The notes below the pieces were generated by a model. That model searched no databases, was not told the DNA's origin, and saw nothing but the letters and a program-made list of their open reading frames with translations. From assembly GCA_017552325.1 (NCBI GenBank), contig JAFZQE010000080.1, forward strand, positions 1-46,077: a stretch of DNA of 46,077 nucleotides. Reading direction: 5' to 3'. Of the stretch, positions 7,534-16,211 are shown one piece after another. The stretch's first letter is position 1. The number at the start of each line of letters is the position of its first letter. The position numbers and the translations under genes were made by a program. Source of the stretch: Oscillospiraceae bacterium (GTDB lineage: Bacteria > Bacillota > Clostridia > Oscillospirales > Oscillospiraceae).

Positions 7534-8594
7534 TATTCGGAATACCTTGCGCGGAAGCACTTTTCGTCCAGACAGTCGGCAAGGCCGGTCAGCAGGTTTT
7601 CCATGCGGCTGCAGTAGGGGACGGCCTTCTCGCCGAGCGGCGGCTGCCCGCCGGGCGAGCGCGCCAGCGACAGGCGCAGCATCGTGCCCGCGCCCTCGCG
7701 GCTCTCCAGCAGCAGCGCCCCGCCGTGCGCCTCGGCGATCCCGCGAATCACCGTCAGACCCAATCCCGCCCCGGCCGGGAGCTCGTGCAGGCCCCGGGCG
7801 GCGCGGTAGCGGTGGAAGAGGCTGCACATCCGCTCGGCCGGGATGCCGCAGCCGTCGTCGCGCACCGTCAGATAGACCCGGTCGCTGAGCCCGAGCAGCT
7901 CGACGCGGATGCGCCGCAGGCCAGCCGCGTGGCAGTAGCAGTTCGACAGCAGATTCAGCAGCATCAGCTCCAGCAGCTGCGGGTCCGCCCAGAGCAGGAC
8001 GCGCCGCTCCGCCGTGAAGGCGAGCTCCACGTCCGGCCGCAGGATGCTGAGGCTGTCGGCCAGGTCGGACACCATTGCGCCGAGGTCCACCGTGCACAGC
8101 GCCATCGGCAGATCGCCTGTGAGGATGCCGCGCGCGGCGCTGATGTTAGACAGCAGGCGGCTGAGGCGGTAGTACTCCCGGCTCAGCGTGCCGAAGCAGC
8201 CGCTCAGTGCTTCGCTGCCCAGCTCCTCAGCCATCCGCCGTCCGTTCCCGGCGGCGAGGCTGATGTTCATCAGGCCCGCGCGCATCGCCTGCAGGCTGCC
8301 CTCACTCAGCAGATCCTCGCAGGACTCGGGCCGGGAGAAGAAGACGACCTGCATGTTCTCCTCGCGGCTGAAGCGCAGCAGACGGCTCTTTCCCGCGATC
8401 GGCACGGAGGCGATGAAGGAGCCCGCCTGCGCTTCGGCGATCTCGGCGCCGAAGAGCTCGCGGACGCCCTTGCCGACGCAGTCCTCGCCGAGGATGGCCC
8501 GGGCGGCGGCGTTGGCATAGACGAGGCGGCGGTTCTGCAGCAGCGCGGCGCCCTCGCCGGACATGGACAGAACATCGGAGGAAAGGGTGATCAT
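7533..8594 (-). CDS. Orphan PAS-HATPase histidine-kinase-like protein without a clear phosphoacceptor His
   Basis: 353 residues from ATG 8594 (AAGGAGG 8 bases upstream; an upstream in-frame start would add 16 residues of promoter-region sequence). No membrane segment. Residues 1-75 look like a PAS fold (LVYANAAARAILGEDCVGKG). The C-terminal ATPase has N-box LLNLLSNCYCH, G1 DDGCGIP and G2 GAGLGLTVIRGIAEAHGG. Where HisKA proteins have H-E-L-R-x-P-L, this protein reads LQAMRAGLMNI, with Gln or Ala in place of His. No response regulator is adjacent. It may bind ATP and act allosterically, like degenerate kinases in sporulation or quorum circuits, or use another His. A -10 TATAAT lies at 8658-8653 on the minus strand. 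Confidence 0.8.
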   Translation of the reverse strand: MITLSSDVLSMSGEGAALLQNRRLVYANAAARAILGEDCVGKGVRELFGAEIAEAQAGSFIASVPIAGKSRLLRFSREENMQVVFFSRPESCEDLLSEGSLQAMRAGLMNISLAAGNGRRMAEELGSEALSGCFGTLSREYYRLSRLLSNISAARGILTGDLPMALCTVDLGAMVSDLADSLSILRPDVELAFTAERRVLLWADPQLLELMLLNLLSNCYCHAAGLRRIRVELLGLSDRVYLTVRDDGCGIPAERMCSLFHRYRAARGLHELPAGAGLGLTVIRGIAEAHGGALLLESREGAGTMLRLSLARSPGGQPPLGEKAVPYCSRMENLLTGLADCLDEKCFRARYSE

Positions 8595-8735
8595 GGGCGG
8601 CCTCCTTGCAATTTGGATCGTTTTACAGGGAAAGAATAGCAAAAATCGACATATTATACAAGACGCGGGGAATAAAAATGCGGCCGGAAGCTAAAATTTC
8701 GGCAATTTTTTATGCCCCGAACAGAGAATGAATTG

Positions 8736-8765
8736 TTGATTTTTACGGATAGTATATGTTACAAT
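8736..8765 (+). promoter_or_regulatory. gap promoter
   Basis: TTGATT (8736-8741), 18-base spacer, TACAAT (8760-8765), leaving a ~70-nt leader that contains GGTCCGCTG but no obvious riboswitch. Confidence 0.6.
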
Positions 8766-8814
8766 TATGACGAGCCCAAAGGGAAGTTTTTCCTCCGGGT
8801 CCGCTGATTTGTAA

Positions 8815-9870
<1,056 letters not shown>

Positions 9871-9893
9871 TTCCACAGCGTTTCAGTTTATGA

Positions 9894-9932
9894 ACACCCC
9901 CGGGAGCCTATGCTCCCGGGGGCGCTTTTATT
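9894..9932 (+). terminator. gap terminator
   Basis: CCCCCGGGAGC-ctat-GCTCCCGGGGG followed by CGCTTTTATT. Confidence 0.85.
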
Positions 9933-9974
9933 ATCCTTGTCCGCCGTCGCATGCCGCGGGATCCCGCCCCGCTT

Positions 9975-10440
9975 CTACCGGGTCGGCTCGGGAAAGCGCG
10001 GGTTGTCCGTGACTGCGGGTCCCCGAACGCTGCAGGGGATCCCCCGGGCCTCCAGCTGAGCCAGGAAGCTGTCGAGCACGCAGCGATCCCGGAAGCTCTG
10101 ATGATAGGACAGGAAGATCCGTCCGTTGACGTCCATGATCTGCACGAGCAGATCGTCAAAAACGGGACAGTGGGTATAAAACGAGCGGATATAGGGCCGC
10201 AGGCCTGCCTGCTTCCACTGTCCGACATAGCTGGTCAGATAGGTGAACTTCTGGCCGCCGTCCACCAGCTCGCGGAACGCCCGCTTTTTCGCCTCCGGCG
10301 TCGGCGCGTTCCGCTCCGTCTCCCGGATCAGGTCCGCATAGGCCGCAGGGCCGCCCGCGGCGGTACCCGGCCTGTCAGAATCATAGAATATCGCGGGGCG
10401 GAAATCAACCGGCCGCGCCCCGCAGGCCGCCGCTGCGCGA
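9975..10440 (-). pseudogene. Likely 3' remnant of a condensation-domain/acyltransferase-like protein
   Basis: The minus-strand frame reads FRELVDGGQKFTYLTSYVGQ, then FDDLLVQIMDVNGRIFLSYH and FLAQLEARGIPCSV, ending in a TAG at 9975. This looks like the C-terminal subdomain of COG4908-type NRPS-condensation-like proteins (alcohol acyltransferase superfamily), which are normally about 400 residues. Only ~140 residues can be followed. Upstream the frame runs into the promoter of the divergent PPC gene (10450-10479) and has no SD or catalytic HHxxxD motif. I read it as a truncated leftover; it could also be a short divergent protein. Confidence 0.45.
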
Positions 10441-10449
10441 ATCTGCGCC

Positions 10450-10479
10450 TTGACAGAGCTTCGGCGGATACGGTATAGT
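10450..10479 (+). promoter_or_regulatory. Promoter of the PPC-domain gene
   Basis: Perfect TTGACA (10450-10455), 18-base spacer, TATAGT (10474-10479). Confidence 0.8.
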
Positions 10480-10522
10480 TTTGAACAGAACATAGCGCAT
10501 AGCGCGGAAAGGAAGACATACG

Positions 10523-10948
10523 ATGGAATACCGTTCTTTTGGAGACACCTATATCATCCGCCTCAACCGCGGGGAGGAGATCCTTTCCGCGCTGACCGAA
10601 TTCTGCCGGAAGGAGCAGATCCGCCTCGGCTCCGTGGAGGCTCTCGGCGCGGCGGATCACGCCGTGATCGGCCTGTACGACGTCGCCGCCCGGCAGTATC
10701 ACAAGCACGCCTTCGACGAGCCGATGGAGATCACCTCCCTGTTGGGGAACATCTCCACGAAGGACGGGGAGATCTACCTGCATCTGCACATCAACCTCTG
10801 CCGGGAGGACATGAGCGTGATCGGCGGGCATCTGAACGAGTGCCGCATCTCCGCCACCTGCGAGATGTTCGTCCGGCGGCTCGAGGGGACCGTCGAGCGC
10901 CGCCTGGACGCCGAGGAGACCGGCCTGAACCTCTACCGCTTCCTGTAA
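10523..10948 (+). CDS. PPC (DUF296) domain protein
   Basis: 141 residues covering the whole PPC/PCC domain: RLNRGEEILSALTEFCRKEQ, EALGAADHAVIGLYD, EITSLLGNISTKDGEIYLHLH, GGHLNECRISATCEMFV. Bacterial stand-alone PPC proteins form trimers and often bind a metal through the His of the HLH and GGHL motifs; in plants the domain is coupled to AT hooks. Biochemical role in bacteria is poorly defined. ATG with GGAAAGGAAG upstream. Single gene under its own strong promoter. Confidence 0.9.
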   Translation: MEYRSFGDTYIIRLNRGEEILSALTEFCRKEQIRLGSVEALGAADHAVIGLYDVAARQYHKHAFDEPMEITSLLGNISTKDGEIYLHLHINLCREDMSVIGGHLNECRISATCEMFVRRLEGTVERRLDAEETGLNLYRFL

Positions 10949-10964
10949 GCCCGCCCGCCGTCCC

Positions 10965-11027
10965 GTCATCCTGAGCGAAGCGAAGGATCTTTCCAAGATT
11001 CTTCGGCGTGAACGCCTCAGAATGACA
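10965..11027. repeat. Interspersed palindromic repeat, copy 2
   Basis: Same layout as the element at 402-467: left end GTCATCCTGAGCG, inner GAAGGATC...GATTCTTC dyad, right end CTCAGAATGACA. It begins a ~300-base gene-free stretch (10949-11247) that is filled by repeats. Confidence 0.75.
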
Positions 11028-11029
11028 TT

Positions 11030-11155
11030 GTAGGGGCGGGGCAAGGCCCGCCCGCTCCTGTAGGGGTCGGTGTCCCCGACAACCTGCAGTTTTGCCAGAG
11101 AATCAGGATAGACGCCGCAGAGGCGGGGCAAGGCCCGCCCCTACGGCGTCTTTTC
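11030..11155. repeat. GC-rich palindromes (AGGGGCGGGGCAAGGCCCGCC type), the last acting as terminator
   Basis: GGGGCGGGGCAAGGCCCGCC occurs at about 11033 and, as GGCGGGGCAAGGCCCGCCCC, at about 11122. Between them lies AGGGGTCGGTGTCCCCGAC. The second copy is nested in GACGCCG...CGGCGTC followed by TTTTCT, a plausible terminator for the PPC gene. Confidence 0.6.
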
Positions 11156-11183
11156 TAAGCACTAAGCACTAAGTACTAAGCAC
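11156..11183 (+). repeat. Heptamer tandem array TAAGCAC x4
   Basis: TAAGCAC, TAAGCAC, TAAGTAC, TAAGCAC in exact register, ending the repeat-filled gap before yabP. Confidence 0.8.
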
Positions 11184-11202
11184 TCGATACCGCGTTTCCC
11201 TC

Positions 11203-11229
11203 ATATCCGCGCCGCCGGCCGCGTATAGT
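11203..11229 (+). promoter_or_regulatory. Possible sigma-E-type promoter of yabPQ
   Basis: ATA (11203-11205), 16-base spacer, CGTATAGT (11222-11229), one mismatch from the sigma-E -10 form CATAnnnT. Mother-cell control would fit the known roles of YabP and YabQ; the match is short. Confidence 0.4.
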
Positions 11230-11247
11230 GGGGACGGGGGTGAGCGG

Positions 11248-11538
11248 ATGACCGGAGAGGAGATCGCGCGGATCGCGCCTGATGGAGCGGCCCGGCACGC
11301 GGTGCGCATGGAAAACCGCGAGAAGCTGCTGATCGAGGGCGTGCGGGACGTGGCCGGCTTCGACGAGAACATGGTGGTGCTCAGCACCGGGCTCGGCGAC
11401 CTGAACGTGCGCGGCGAGGGCCTGCACATCGAGAAGATCGACCTGGAGGCCGGGCGGCTGGAGCTGCGCGGCAAGCTGAGCGAGCTGAGCTACGACGAGC
11501 CGGCCACGGGCGGCTGGTGGTCGCGGCTCTTCGGCTGA
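11248..11538 (+). CDS. yabP: Sporulation protein YabP
   Basis: 96 residues, the usual size. MENREKLLIEGVRDVAGFDE and LSTGLGDLNVRGEGLHIEKI are the YabP/YqfC core. YabP is a mother-cell protein needed for spore cortex formation. ATG with GGGGGTGAG just upstream. Its stop codon abuts the GTG of yabQ, so the two are co-translated. The downstream genes divIC and the S1 gene follow the B. subtilis order yabP-yabQ-divIC-yabR. Confidence 0.92.
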   Translation: MTGEEIARIAPDGAARHAVRMENREKLLIEGVRDVAGFDENMVVLSTGLGDLNVRGEGLHIEKIDLEAGRLELRGKLSELSYDEPATGGWWSRLFG

Positions 11539-11937
11539 GTGCTGCGCGTCGATCCCGCCCGACAGGCGGAGGCACTGGGGCTGGCCGTGCTGATCGGCCT
11601 TGCCGCGGGGCTGCTGTACGACCTGCTGCGCCCGCCGCGCCGGAGCCTGCGCGGCCTCGCCGCCTTCGGCCTGGACGCGCTCTTCTGCCTGCTGCTCGGC
11701 GCGGCGCTTTTCCTCTACGCGATGTCCCTCGGCGAGGGGCGGCTCGGGATCGGGGCGCTGGCCGCCGCATGGACGGGCTTTTTCGCCTGGCAGCGCCTTT
11801 TCAGCCCGCGCCTGCTCCCGATTTTTGTCAAGCTGTTCCAATATATGGATATTTTTCCGCGAATCCGCAAAAAAGCGAAAAAATTTTTTGAAAAAATGCA
11901 AAAAAGGTCTTTCAAAAACGGGAAAGATGCTTTATAG
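11539..11937 (+). CDS. yabQ: Spore cortex protein YabQ
   Basis: 132 residues from GTG 11539, directly after the yabP stop. Three to four hydrophobic segments (GLAVLIGLAAGLLYDLLRP, LDALFCLLLGAALFLYAM, LGIGALAAAWTGFFAW) followed by a lysine-rich tail (RIRKKAKKFFEKMQKR). The LLYDLLR motif after the first segment is typical of YabQ, a membrane protein of the outer forespore membrane needed for cortex synthesis. Confidence 0.88.
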   Translation: MLRVDPARQAEALGLAVLIGLAAGLLYDLLRPPRRSLRGLAAFGLDALFCLLLGAALFLYAMSLGEGRLGIGALAAAWTGFFAWQRLFSPRLLPIFVKLFQYMDIFPRIRKKAKKFFEKMQKRSFKNGKDAL

Positions 11938-11938
11938 T

Positions 11939-12229
11939 ATGGGGGTAATTCATTTCAGCAAAGTGCGAAACAGCGAAACGCTCGCGCGCCTGCTCGTCGT
12001 CATCGTGCTGCTGTACATGCTCGTCTCCTTCGCATCCGCCCGCGTCCGTCTGAACGCGGCGCTGGCGCAGGAGCGGGAGCTGGAACAGATCTGCGCTCTG
12101 CTGCGGGAGGAGAACGCCGCGCTGCGCGCGGAGGCGGCCGCCGCCGGGAGCGATGAGGCGATCGAGGCTCTGGCCCGCGAAAAGCTGGGCCTGGTCATGC
12201 CGGGCGAGCGGATCTATTACTTCAAGTAA
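11939..12229 (+). CDS. divIC: DivIC/FtsB-type septum formation initiator
   Basis: 96 residues: short cytoplasmic N-terminus, one membrane segment (LARLLVVIVLLYMLVSFAS, about 14-32), then a coiled coil (ALAQERELEQICALLREENA) and the family ending LAREKLGLVMPGERIYYF. It is a bitopic division protein of the FtsL-DivIB complex. Two in-frame ATGs, 11927 and 11939, are possible; both lie in or next to the end of yabQ and the SD is weak (GGGAAAG). Position after yabPQ is conserved in Firmicutes. Confidence 0.9.
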   Translation: MGVIHFSKVRNSETLARLLVVIVLLYMLVSFASARVRLNAALAQERELEQICALLREENAALRAEAAAAGSDEAIEALAREKLGLVMPGERIYYFK

Positions 12230-12246
12230 GACAGAGAGGATCGGAT

Positions 12247-12699
12247 ATGGAACTGGAACTTGGGTCTGTGTTGGAAGGCAAAGTCAGCGGCATCACCAAA
12301 TTCGGCGCCTTCGTCGCGCTGCCGGAGGGGAAGAGCGGCCTCGTCCATATTTCTGAGATCGCGAACACCTTCGTCTCCGAGGTCAGCGAGCACGTGCAGA
12401 TGGGTCAGACGGTGAAGGTCAAGGTGCTCGGCATCAGCCCGGAGGGGAAGATCAACCTCTCGATGAAGCGCGCCGTCGAAGCCCCGCCCGCCGAGCGCAG
12501 CGCCGGCTTCCGCCGCCCGCAGCCCGCCCGTTCCCCGCTGCCCCGCGCCGCCCAGCCGACGGCGGAGGCGGTCGATCCCCCCAGCACCAACCAGGATTTT
12601 GAGGATCGGCTGAAGCGCTTCATGCAGGAATCCGACAGCCGCATCGCCGACAACCGGATCTATGCCGACCGCAGCCGCCGCAGCCGCCGCCGGGGATAG
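12247..12699 (+). CDS. yabR: S1 RNA-binding domain protein (YabR-like)
   Basis: 150 residues. Residues 1-76 are a complete S1/OB fold: GSVLEGKVSGITKFGAFVAL, GLVHISEIA, VKVLGISPEGKINLSMK. Residues 80-150 are a Pro/Ala/Arg-rich linker, a helix (FEDRLKRFMQESDSRIADNR) and an RSRRSRRR end, all likely to add RNA binding. B. subtilis YabR and GSP13 share the domain. ATG with GAGAGGAT upstream; 17 bases after divIC. Confidence 0.88.
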   Translation: MELELGSVLEGKVSGITKFGAFVALPEGKSGLVHISEIANTFVSEVSEHVQMGQTVKVKVLGISPEGKINLSMKRAVEAPPAERSAGFRRPQPARSPLPRAAQPTAEAVDPPSTNQDFEDRLKRFMQESDSRIADNRIYADRSRRSRRRG

Positions 12700-12703
12700 G
12701 GTA

Positions 12704-12728
12704 TAGTTTTTAGTTTTTAGTTTTTAGA
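12704..12728 (+). repeat. Heptamer tandem array TAGTTTT x3
   Basis: Three exact TAGTTTT units and a partial TAGAAG, 4 bases after the stop codon; same heptamer as at 2304-2331 and likewise followed by a terminator. Confidence 0.75.
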
Positions 12729-12768
12729 AGAGCGGAGCCGTGGAAACACGGCTCCGTTCTTTTTTCAT
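12729..12768 (+). terminator. Terminator after the yabR-like gene
   Basis: GAGCGGAGCCGTG-gaaa-CACGGCTCCGTTC followed by TTTTTTC. Confidence 0.9.
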
Positions 12769-12796
12769 GCATCGTGAAAAACTAAGAACTGGAATC

Positions 12797-12825
12797 TTGC
12801 ACCTTTAGCGGGAAAGTGGTAAAAT
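12797..12825 (+). promoter_or_regulatory. rpiB promoter
   Basis: TTGCAC (12797-12802), 17-base spacer, TAAAAT (12820-12825). Confidence 0.6.
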
Positions 12826-12859
12826 ATCTAAAACTGTGCGCATACGGAGGGATCGGCTC

Positions 12860-13288
12860 ATGATAGCGATCGGCAGCGACCACGGGGGCTATGCCCTGAA
12901 GCAGGAGATCATGGCGCATCTGGACAAACGGGGCCTGGCTTACCGCGACTACGGCACCTATTCGGAGGCGAGCTGCGACTACCCGGTCTACGCCAAAGCG
13001 GTGGCGAAGGCCGTCGCCGGCGGCGAGTGCGAGCGCGGCATCCTGATCTGCGGCACCGGCATCGGCGTGTCGATCACCGCCAACAAGCAGCCGGGGATCC
13101 GCTGCGCTCTCTGCGGGGACTGCTTCTCCGCGCAGGCGACCCGCGAGCACAACGACGCCAACGTCCTTGCGCTCGGCGCGCGCGTGGTCGGGCCCGGCCT
13201 CGCGCTGATGATCGTCGACACGTTTCTGGACACGCCCTTTTCCAACGATCAGCGGCATGTCCGCCGCATCTCCCAGATCGAGGGCTGA
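12860..13288 (+). CDS. rpiB: Ribose-5-phosphate isomerase B
   Basis: 142 residues. MIAIGSDHGGYALK, GTYSEASCDYPVYA, GILICGTGIGVSI and REHNDANVLALGAR are the RpiB/LacAB signatures; Cys in ICGTG and the His of REHND are the active-site positions of RpiB. It interconverts ribulose- and ribose-5-phosphate in the pentose phosphate pathway. ATG 12860 has GGAGGG 9 bases upstream; an in-frame ATG at 12836 is part of the leader. LacB-type galactose-6-P isomerase is the alternative, but no lac genes are near. Confidence 0.92.
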   Translation: MIAIGSDHGGYALKQEIMAHLDKRGLAYRDYGTYSEASCDYPVYAKAVAKAVAGGECERGILICGTGIGVSITANKQPGIRCALCGDCFSAQATREHNDANVLALGARVVGPGLALMIVDTFLDTPFSNDQRHVRRISQIEG

Positions 13289-13309
13289 GCGGCTTCGGGA
13301 GGGATACCA

Positions 13310-14461
13310 TTGGCAAGAATGTCAGAATATTACCGCGGCAAGCGGAAAAAGCGCAACCGCATCCTGATCCCGGCGGCTGTTCTGCTCGGTCTGCTGAGTC
13401 TGGTGGTCGTGCTGTTCTACGGGATGCAGAAGTATGCCGTCATCACGAAGGACTCGGTGCGCATCGTGCCGCCCTCGGCGCAGGATGCGGATAGCGGCGG
13501 CGAGCAGGGCGAGAGCGAGGGGCGCGGCGAGCTGGAGACGACGACGGCGGAGATCATTTTTGAAGAGCCGGACTTCTCCAAAGTCGAGGCCCGCACCGGC
13601 AGCGGCCTGGAGCCGATGCGCGCGATCTTCGTCAAGGCCGACGAGATCTACCCCGAGAAGATCGAGGAATACGCCGCGCGCCTGATGGTCGGCAACGCCC
13701 TGGTGCTGGAGATGAAGCCGAAGAGCGGCATTTTAAAATGGGACTCCAAGGCCTGGTCGGCCAGGAACTTCAGCCTGGCGGGCGACCCGCTGTCGGCGGA
13801 GATGCGCGCCCTGCTGACCCGGCTGAAAACGCCCACCGAGTCCAAGCCGAACGGCGTGTATCTGGTCGCGCAGATCAGCATCTGCCGCGACGAGCTCTAC
13901 GGCTCGCGCAGCACGGTGGTCACGCTGCGAAACGACACGGGCTTCAACTACATGGACGAGGGCGGCCTCTGGCTCGACGCCTACAGCCTCGACCTGCGCG
14001 ACTACACGGTCAGCATGGTGCGCGAGCTCTACGACATGGGCTTTGACGAGGTCGTGCTGGCGGACGTGGCGCATCCGGTGCTGCCGGAGGGCACGACCGT
14101 GCAGTACTGCCGCGATATGTCCACCACGCCCGGCGCGGTCAACGCCGTGTGCGGCTTCGCGCTCAGCGTGGCCAACGAACTGGAGGAGCGGGACGGGAAG
14201 CTCTCGATCTACGTCGACTCCACGACGGCGCTGGTCGGCCGCGACTCGGCAAACGGCCAGGACGGCACGCTCTTCTTCAAGCTCTTCGACCGCGTCTACT
14301 TCAACACCGACCGCTACGCCTATACCTTCAACCTGGCTGACCTGCAGAACAGGCCGATCCAGGGCAAATACAGCGAGCGCTTCGTGCCGGTCGTCATCAA
14401 CTACCTGCCCGACAACCCGGAAACGATCTCCTGGGTGCTGATCGACACAGAGACCCATTGA
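13310..14461 (+). CDS. Membrane-anchored DUF4015-like putative glycoside hydrolase
   Basis: 383 residues from TTG 13310 (GGAGGG 6 bases upstream; ATG 13319 is the alternative). A basic N-terminus (YYRGKRKKRNR) and one membrane segment (about 19-39) place the rest outside. A Ser/Glu-rich linker follows, then a barrel-like domain with MRAIFVKADEI, NALVLEMKPKSG, GGLWLDAYSLDLRDY, ELYDMGFDEVVLADV. This pattern resembles the DUF4015 putative glycoside hydrolases of the TIM-barrel clan. The substrate is unknown; a cell-wall or spore polysaccharide is a guess from the anchor and the sporulation neighbourhood. Confidence 0.7.
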   Translation: MARMSEYYRGKRKKRNRILIPAAVLLGLLSLVVVLFYGMQKYAVITKDSVRIVPPSAQDADSGGEQGESEGRGELETTTAEIIFEEPDFSKVEARTGSGLEPMRAIFVKADEIYPEKIEEYAARLMVGNALVLEMKPKSGILKWDSKAWSARNFSLAGDPLSAEMRALLTRLKTPTESKPNGVYLVAQISICRDELYGSRSTVVTLRNDTGFNYMDEGGLWLDAYSLDLRDYTVSMVRELYDMGFDEVVLADVAHPVLPEGTTVQYCRDMSTTPGAVNAVCGFALSVANELEERDGKLSIYVDSTTALVGRDSANGQDGTLFFKLFDRVYFNTDRYAYTFNLADLQNRPIQGKYSERFVPVVINYLPDNPETISWVLIDTETH

Positions 14462-14467
14462 CACAAA

Positions 14468-14500
14468 CCCTCCCGCGCCCCGCGCGGGAGGATCTTTTTG
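14468..14500 (+). terminator. Terminator after the DUF4015-like gene
   Basis: CCCTCCCGCG-cccc-GCGGGAGG followed by ATCTTTTT. Confidence 0.75.
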
Positions 14501-14512
14501 AGAGGAAAGCCT

Positions 14513-15727
14513 ATGAAAAGCGAAAGAAACTTCCCGCGATTCACCGTGACGGCGAAGGGGACGCGCTGGGTGGAGCAGGGGCACCCCTGGATCTACGCGG
14601 CGGAGATCGTCGACGCGCCGGACTGCGAAAACGGCGCGCTGGCCGACGCGGTCAGCGAGAAGGGGAAATACCTCGGCACCGGCTTCGTCAGCCTCGAGAG
14701 CAAGATCCGCCTCCGCCTTGTATCCCGCAACGCCAACGACCGATTTGACGCGGCCTTCTGGAAGCGTCGCTTTCAGTACGCCTGGAACTACCGCAAGGCG
14801 GTGCTGCGCCCGGAGGACCTCGGCTGCTGCCGGATCGTCTTCGGCGAGGCGGACGGTTTCCCGGGCCTGACGGTCGACCGCTTCAACGACCTTCTCGTCA
14901 CGCAGTGCCTCTCCGTCGGGATCGAGCGGCGCAAGGGAGAGCTCTTCCCGCTGCTGCTGGAGGTCCTGGCTGAGGACGGGCAGCAGATCCGCGGCCTCTA
15001 CGAGCGCAACGACCTGCAGGGCCGCGCGCTGGAGGGCCTGGAGCAGGGGAAGGGCTGGTTCTGCGGCGGCGGCAGCACGGAGACAGAGATCTGCGAGAAC
15101 GGGATCTTCTACGCCGTGGACGTGGAAAACGGCCAGAAGACCGGCTTTTTCCTCGATCAGAAATACAACCGTCTGGCCGTGGCGCGGCTGGCGCGGGGAA
15201 AGCGCGTGCTCGACTGCTTCACGCACACCGGCTCCTTTGCGCTCAACGCAGCCCGGGGCGGCGCCGCGCATGTGACGGCGGTGGACGTCTCGGCCGCGGC
15301 GATCGAGATGGCGCGCGCCAACGCCCGGCGCAACGAGCTCGAGGAGCGGATGGATTTCGTGACGGCGGACGTGTTCGAGCTGCTGCCCGCGCTCAAGGAG
15401 CAGGGCGGCGCGCCTTATGACTTCATCATCCTCGACCCGCCGGCCTTCACCAAGTCCCGCAAGACGGCCGACCGCGCCGAGCGCGGCTACAAGGAGATCA
15501 ATCTCCGCGCCCTGCAGCTCCTGCCGCGCGGCGGCTTCCTCGCCACGGCCTCCTGCAGCCACTTCATGCCCTCCGAGCGCTTCGTCGCGATGCTCAGATC
15601 CGCGGCGCTGGATGCGGGCGTCGAGCTGCGGCAGATCGAGGCGCGGCAGCAGGCCCCCGATCATCCGATCCTGTGGAACGTGCCGGAGACGGATTACCTG
15701 AAGTTTTACATCTTCCAGGTGGTGTGA
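14513..15727 (+). CDS. rlmI: RlmI-type class I SAM-dependent rRNA cytosine-C5 methyltransferase
   Basis: 404 residues. N-terminal PUA-like domain (TRWVEQGHPWIYAAEI, GTGFVSLESKIRLRL), then EADGFPGLTVDRF, and the methyltransferase: YFLDQ-like GFFLDQKYNR, SAM motif VLDCFTHTGSFALNAARGG, and LDPPAFTKSR with the catalytic-loop PPxF. This is the RlmI/RlmK (YccW, YwbD) family that modifies 23S rRNA. ATG 14513 with GAGAGGA upstream. It runs one base apart into the MmcQ gene and the pair is probably one transcript. Confidence 0.88.
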   Translation: MKSERNFPRFTVTAKGTRWVEQGHPWIYAAEIVDAPDCENGALADAVSEKGKYLGTGFVSLESKIRLRLVSRNANDRFDAAFWKRRFQYAWNYRKAVLRPEDLGCCRIVFGEADGFPGLTVDRFNDLLVTQCLSVGIERRKGELFPLLLEVLAEDGQQIRGLYERNDLQGRALEGLEQGKGWFCGGGSTETEICENGIFYAVDVENGQKTGFFLDQKYNRLAVARLARGKRVLDCFTHTGSFALNAARGGAAHVTAVDVSAAAIEMARANARRNELEERMDFVTADVFELLPALKEQGGAPYDFIILDPPAFTKSRKTADRAERGYKEINLRALQLLPRGGFLATASCSHFMPSERFVAMLRSAALDAGVELRQIEARQQAPDHPILWNVPETDYLKFYIFQVV

Positions 15728-15728
15728 C

Positions 15729-16103
15729 ATGACCAGAGAGGAACTGTTCCGATTTGTTCAGGAGACCTGGGGCACCGAGCCGGAATACCCCTGGCTGGAC
15801 GATCCGGAATCCGCGGTGCTGCGCCACAGCATCGGCGGCAAGTGGTTTGGCCTGTTGATGAAGCTGCCGAGGAAGACCCTGGGCCTGCCGGGCGAGGGGC
15901 GCGTCGAGGCGCTGAACCTCAAGCTCGACCCGGCGTTGGTCTATATCCTGCGCGGGCAGGAGGGCTATCTGCCGGCCTGGCACATGAACAAGACGCACTG
16001 GCTCACGGTGCTGATCGAATCGGTCCCGCCCGAGCGAGTGACTGACCTGCTGACGCAGAGCTGGGAACTGACGAAAAAGAAAATGAGCAAAGCGCAGCCG
16101 TGA
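15729..16103 (+). CDS. MmcQ/YjbR family protein
   Basis: 124 residues: FVQETWGTEPEYPWLDDPES, VLRHSIGGKWFGLLMKLPRK, LNLKLDP, GYLPAWHMNKTHWLTVLI, LLTQSWELTKKK: the whole YjbR fold with its double-wing DNA-binding-like surface. Function in bacteria is not established. It overlaps the transcript of the rlmI-like gene (1 base between). Confidence 0.88.
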   Translation: MTREELFRFVQETWGTEPEYPWLDDPESAVLRHSIGGKWFGLLMKLPRKTLGLPGEGRVEALNLKLDPALVYILRGQEGYLPAWHMNKTHWLTVLIESVPPERVTDLLTQSWELTKKKMSKAQP

Positions 16104-16128
16104 TCTCTCACGGCTGCGTTTTGCTCGA
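16090..16128 (+). terminator. Terminator after the MmcQ gene
   Basis: GCGCAGCCGTGA-tctc-TCACGGCTGCG followed by TTTTGCT; the left arm overlaps the end of the coding sequence. Confidence 0.85.
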
Positions 16129-16177
16129 TAGCTGCAACGCACGGGCGTGTTCTCTGCCCGCCTAAAATGATCAATAC

Positions 16178-16206
16178 TTGACAGAGCCAGAGGTATGTGC
16201 TATTCT
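16178..16206 (+). promoter_or_regulatory. Near-consensus promoter of the candidate small RNA
   Basis: Perfect TTGACA (16178-16183), 17-base spacer, TATTCT (16201-16206), with no good start codon and SD behind it. Confidence 0.8.
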
Positions 16207-16211
16207 CCTGC

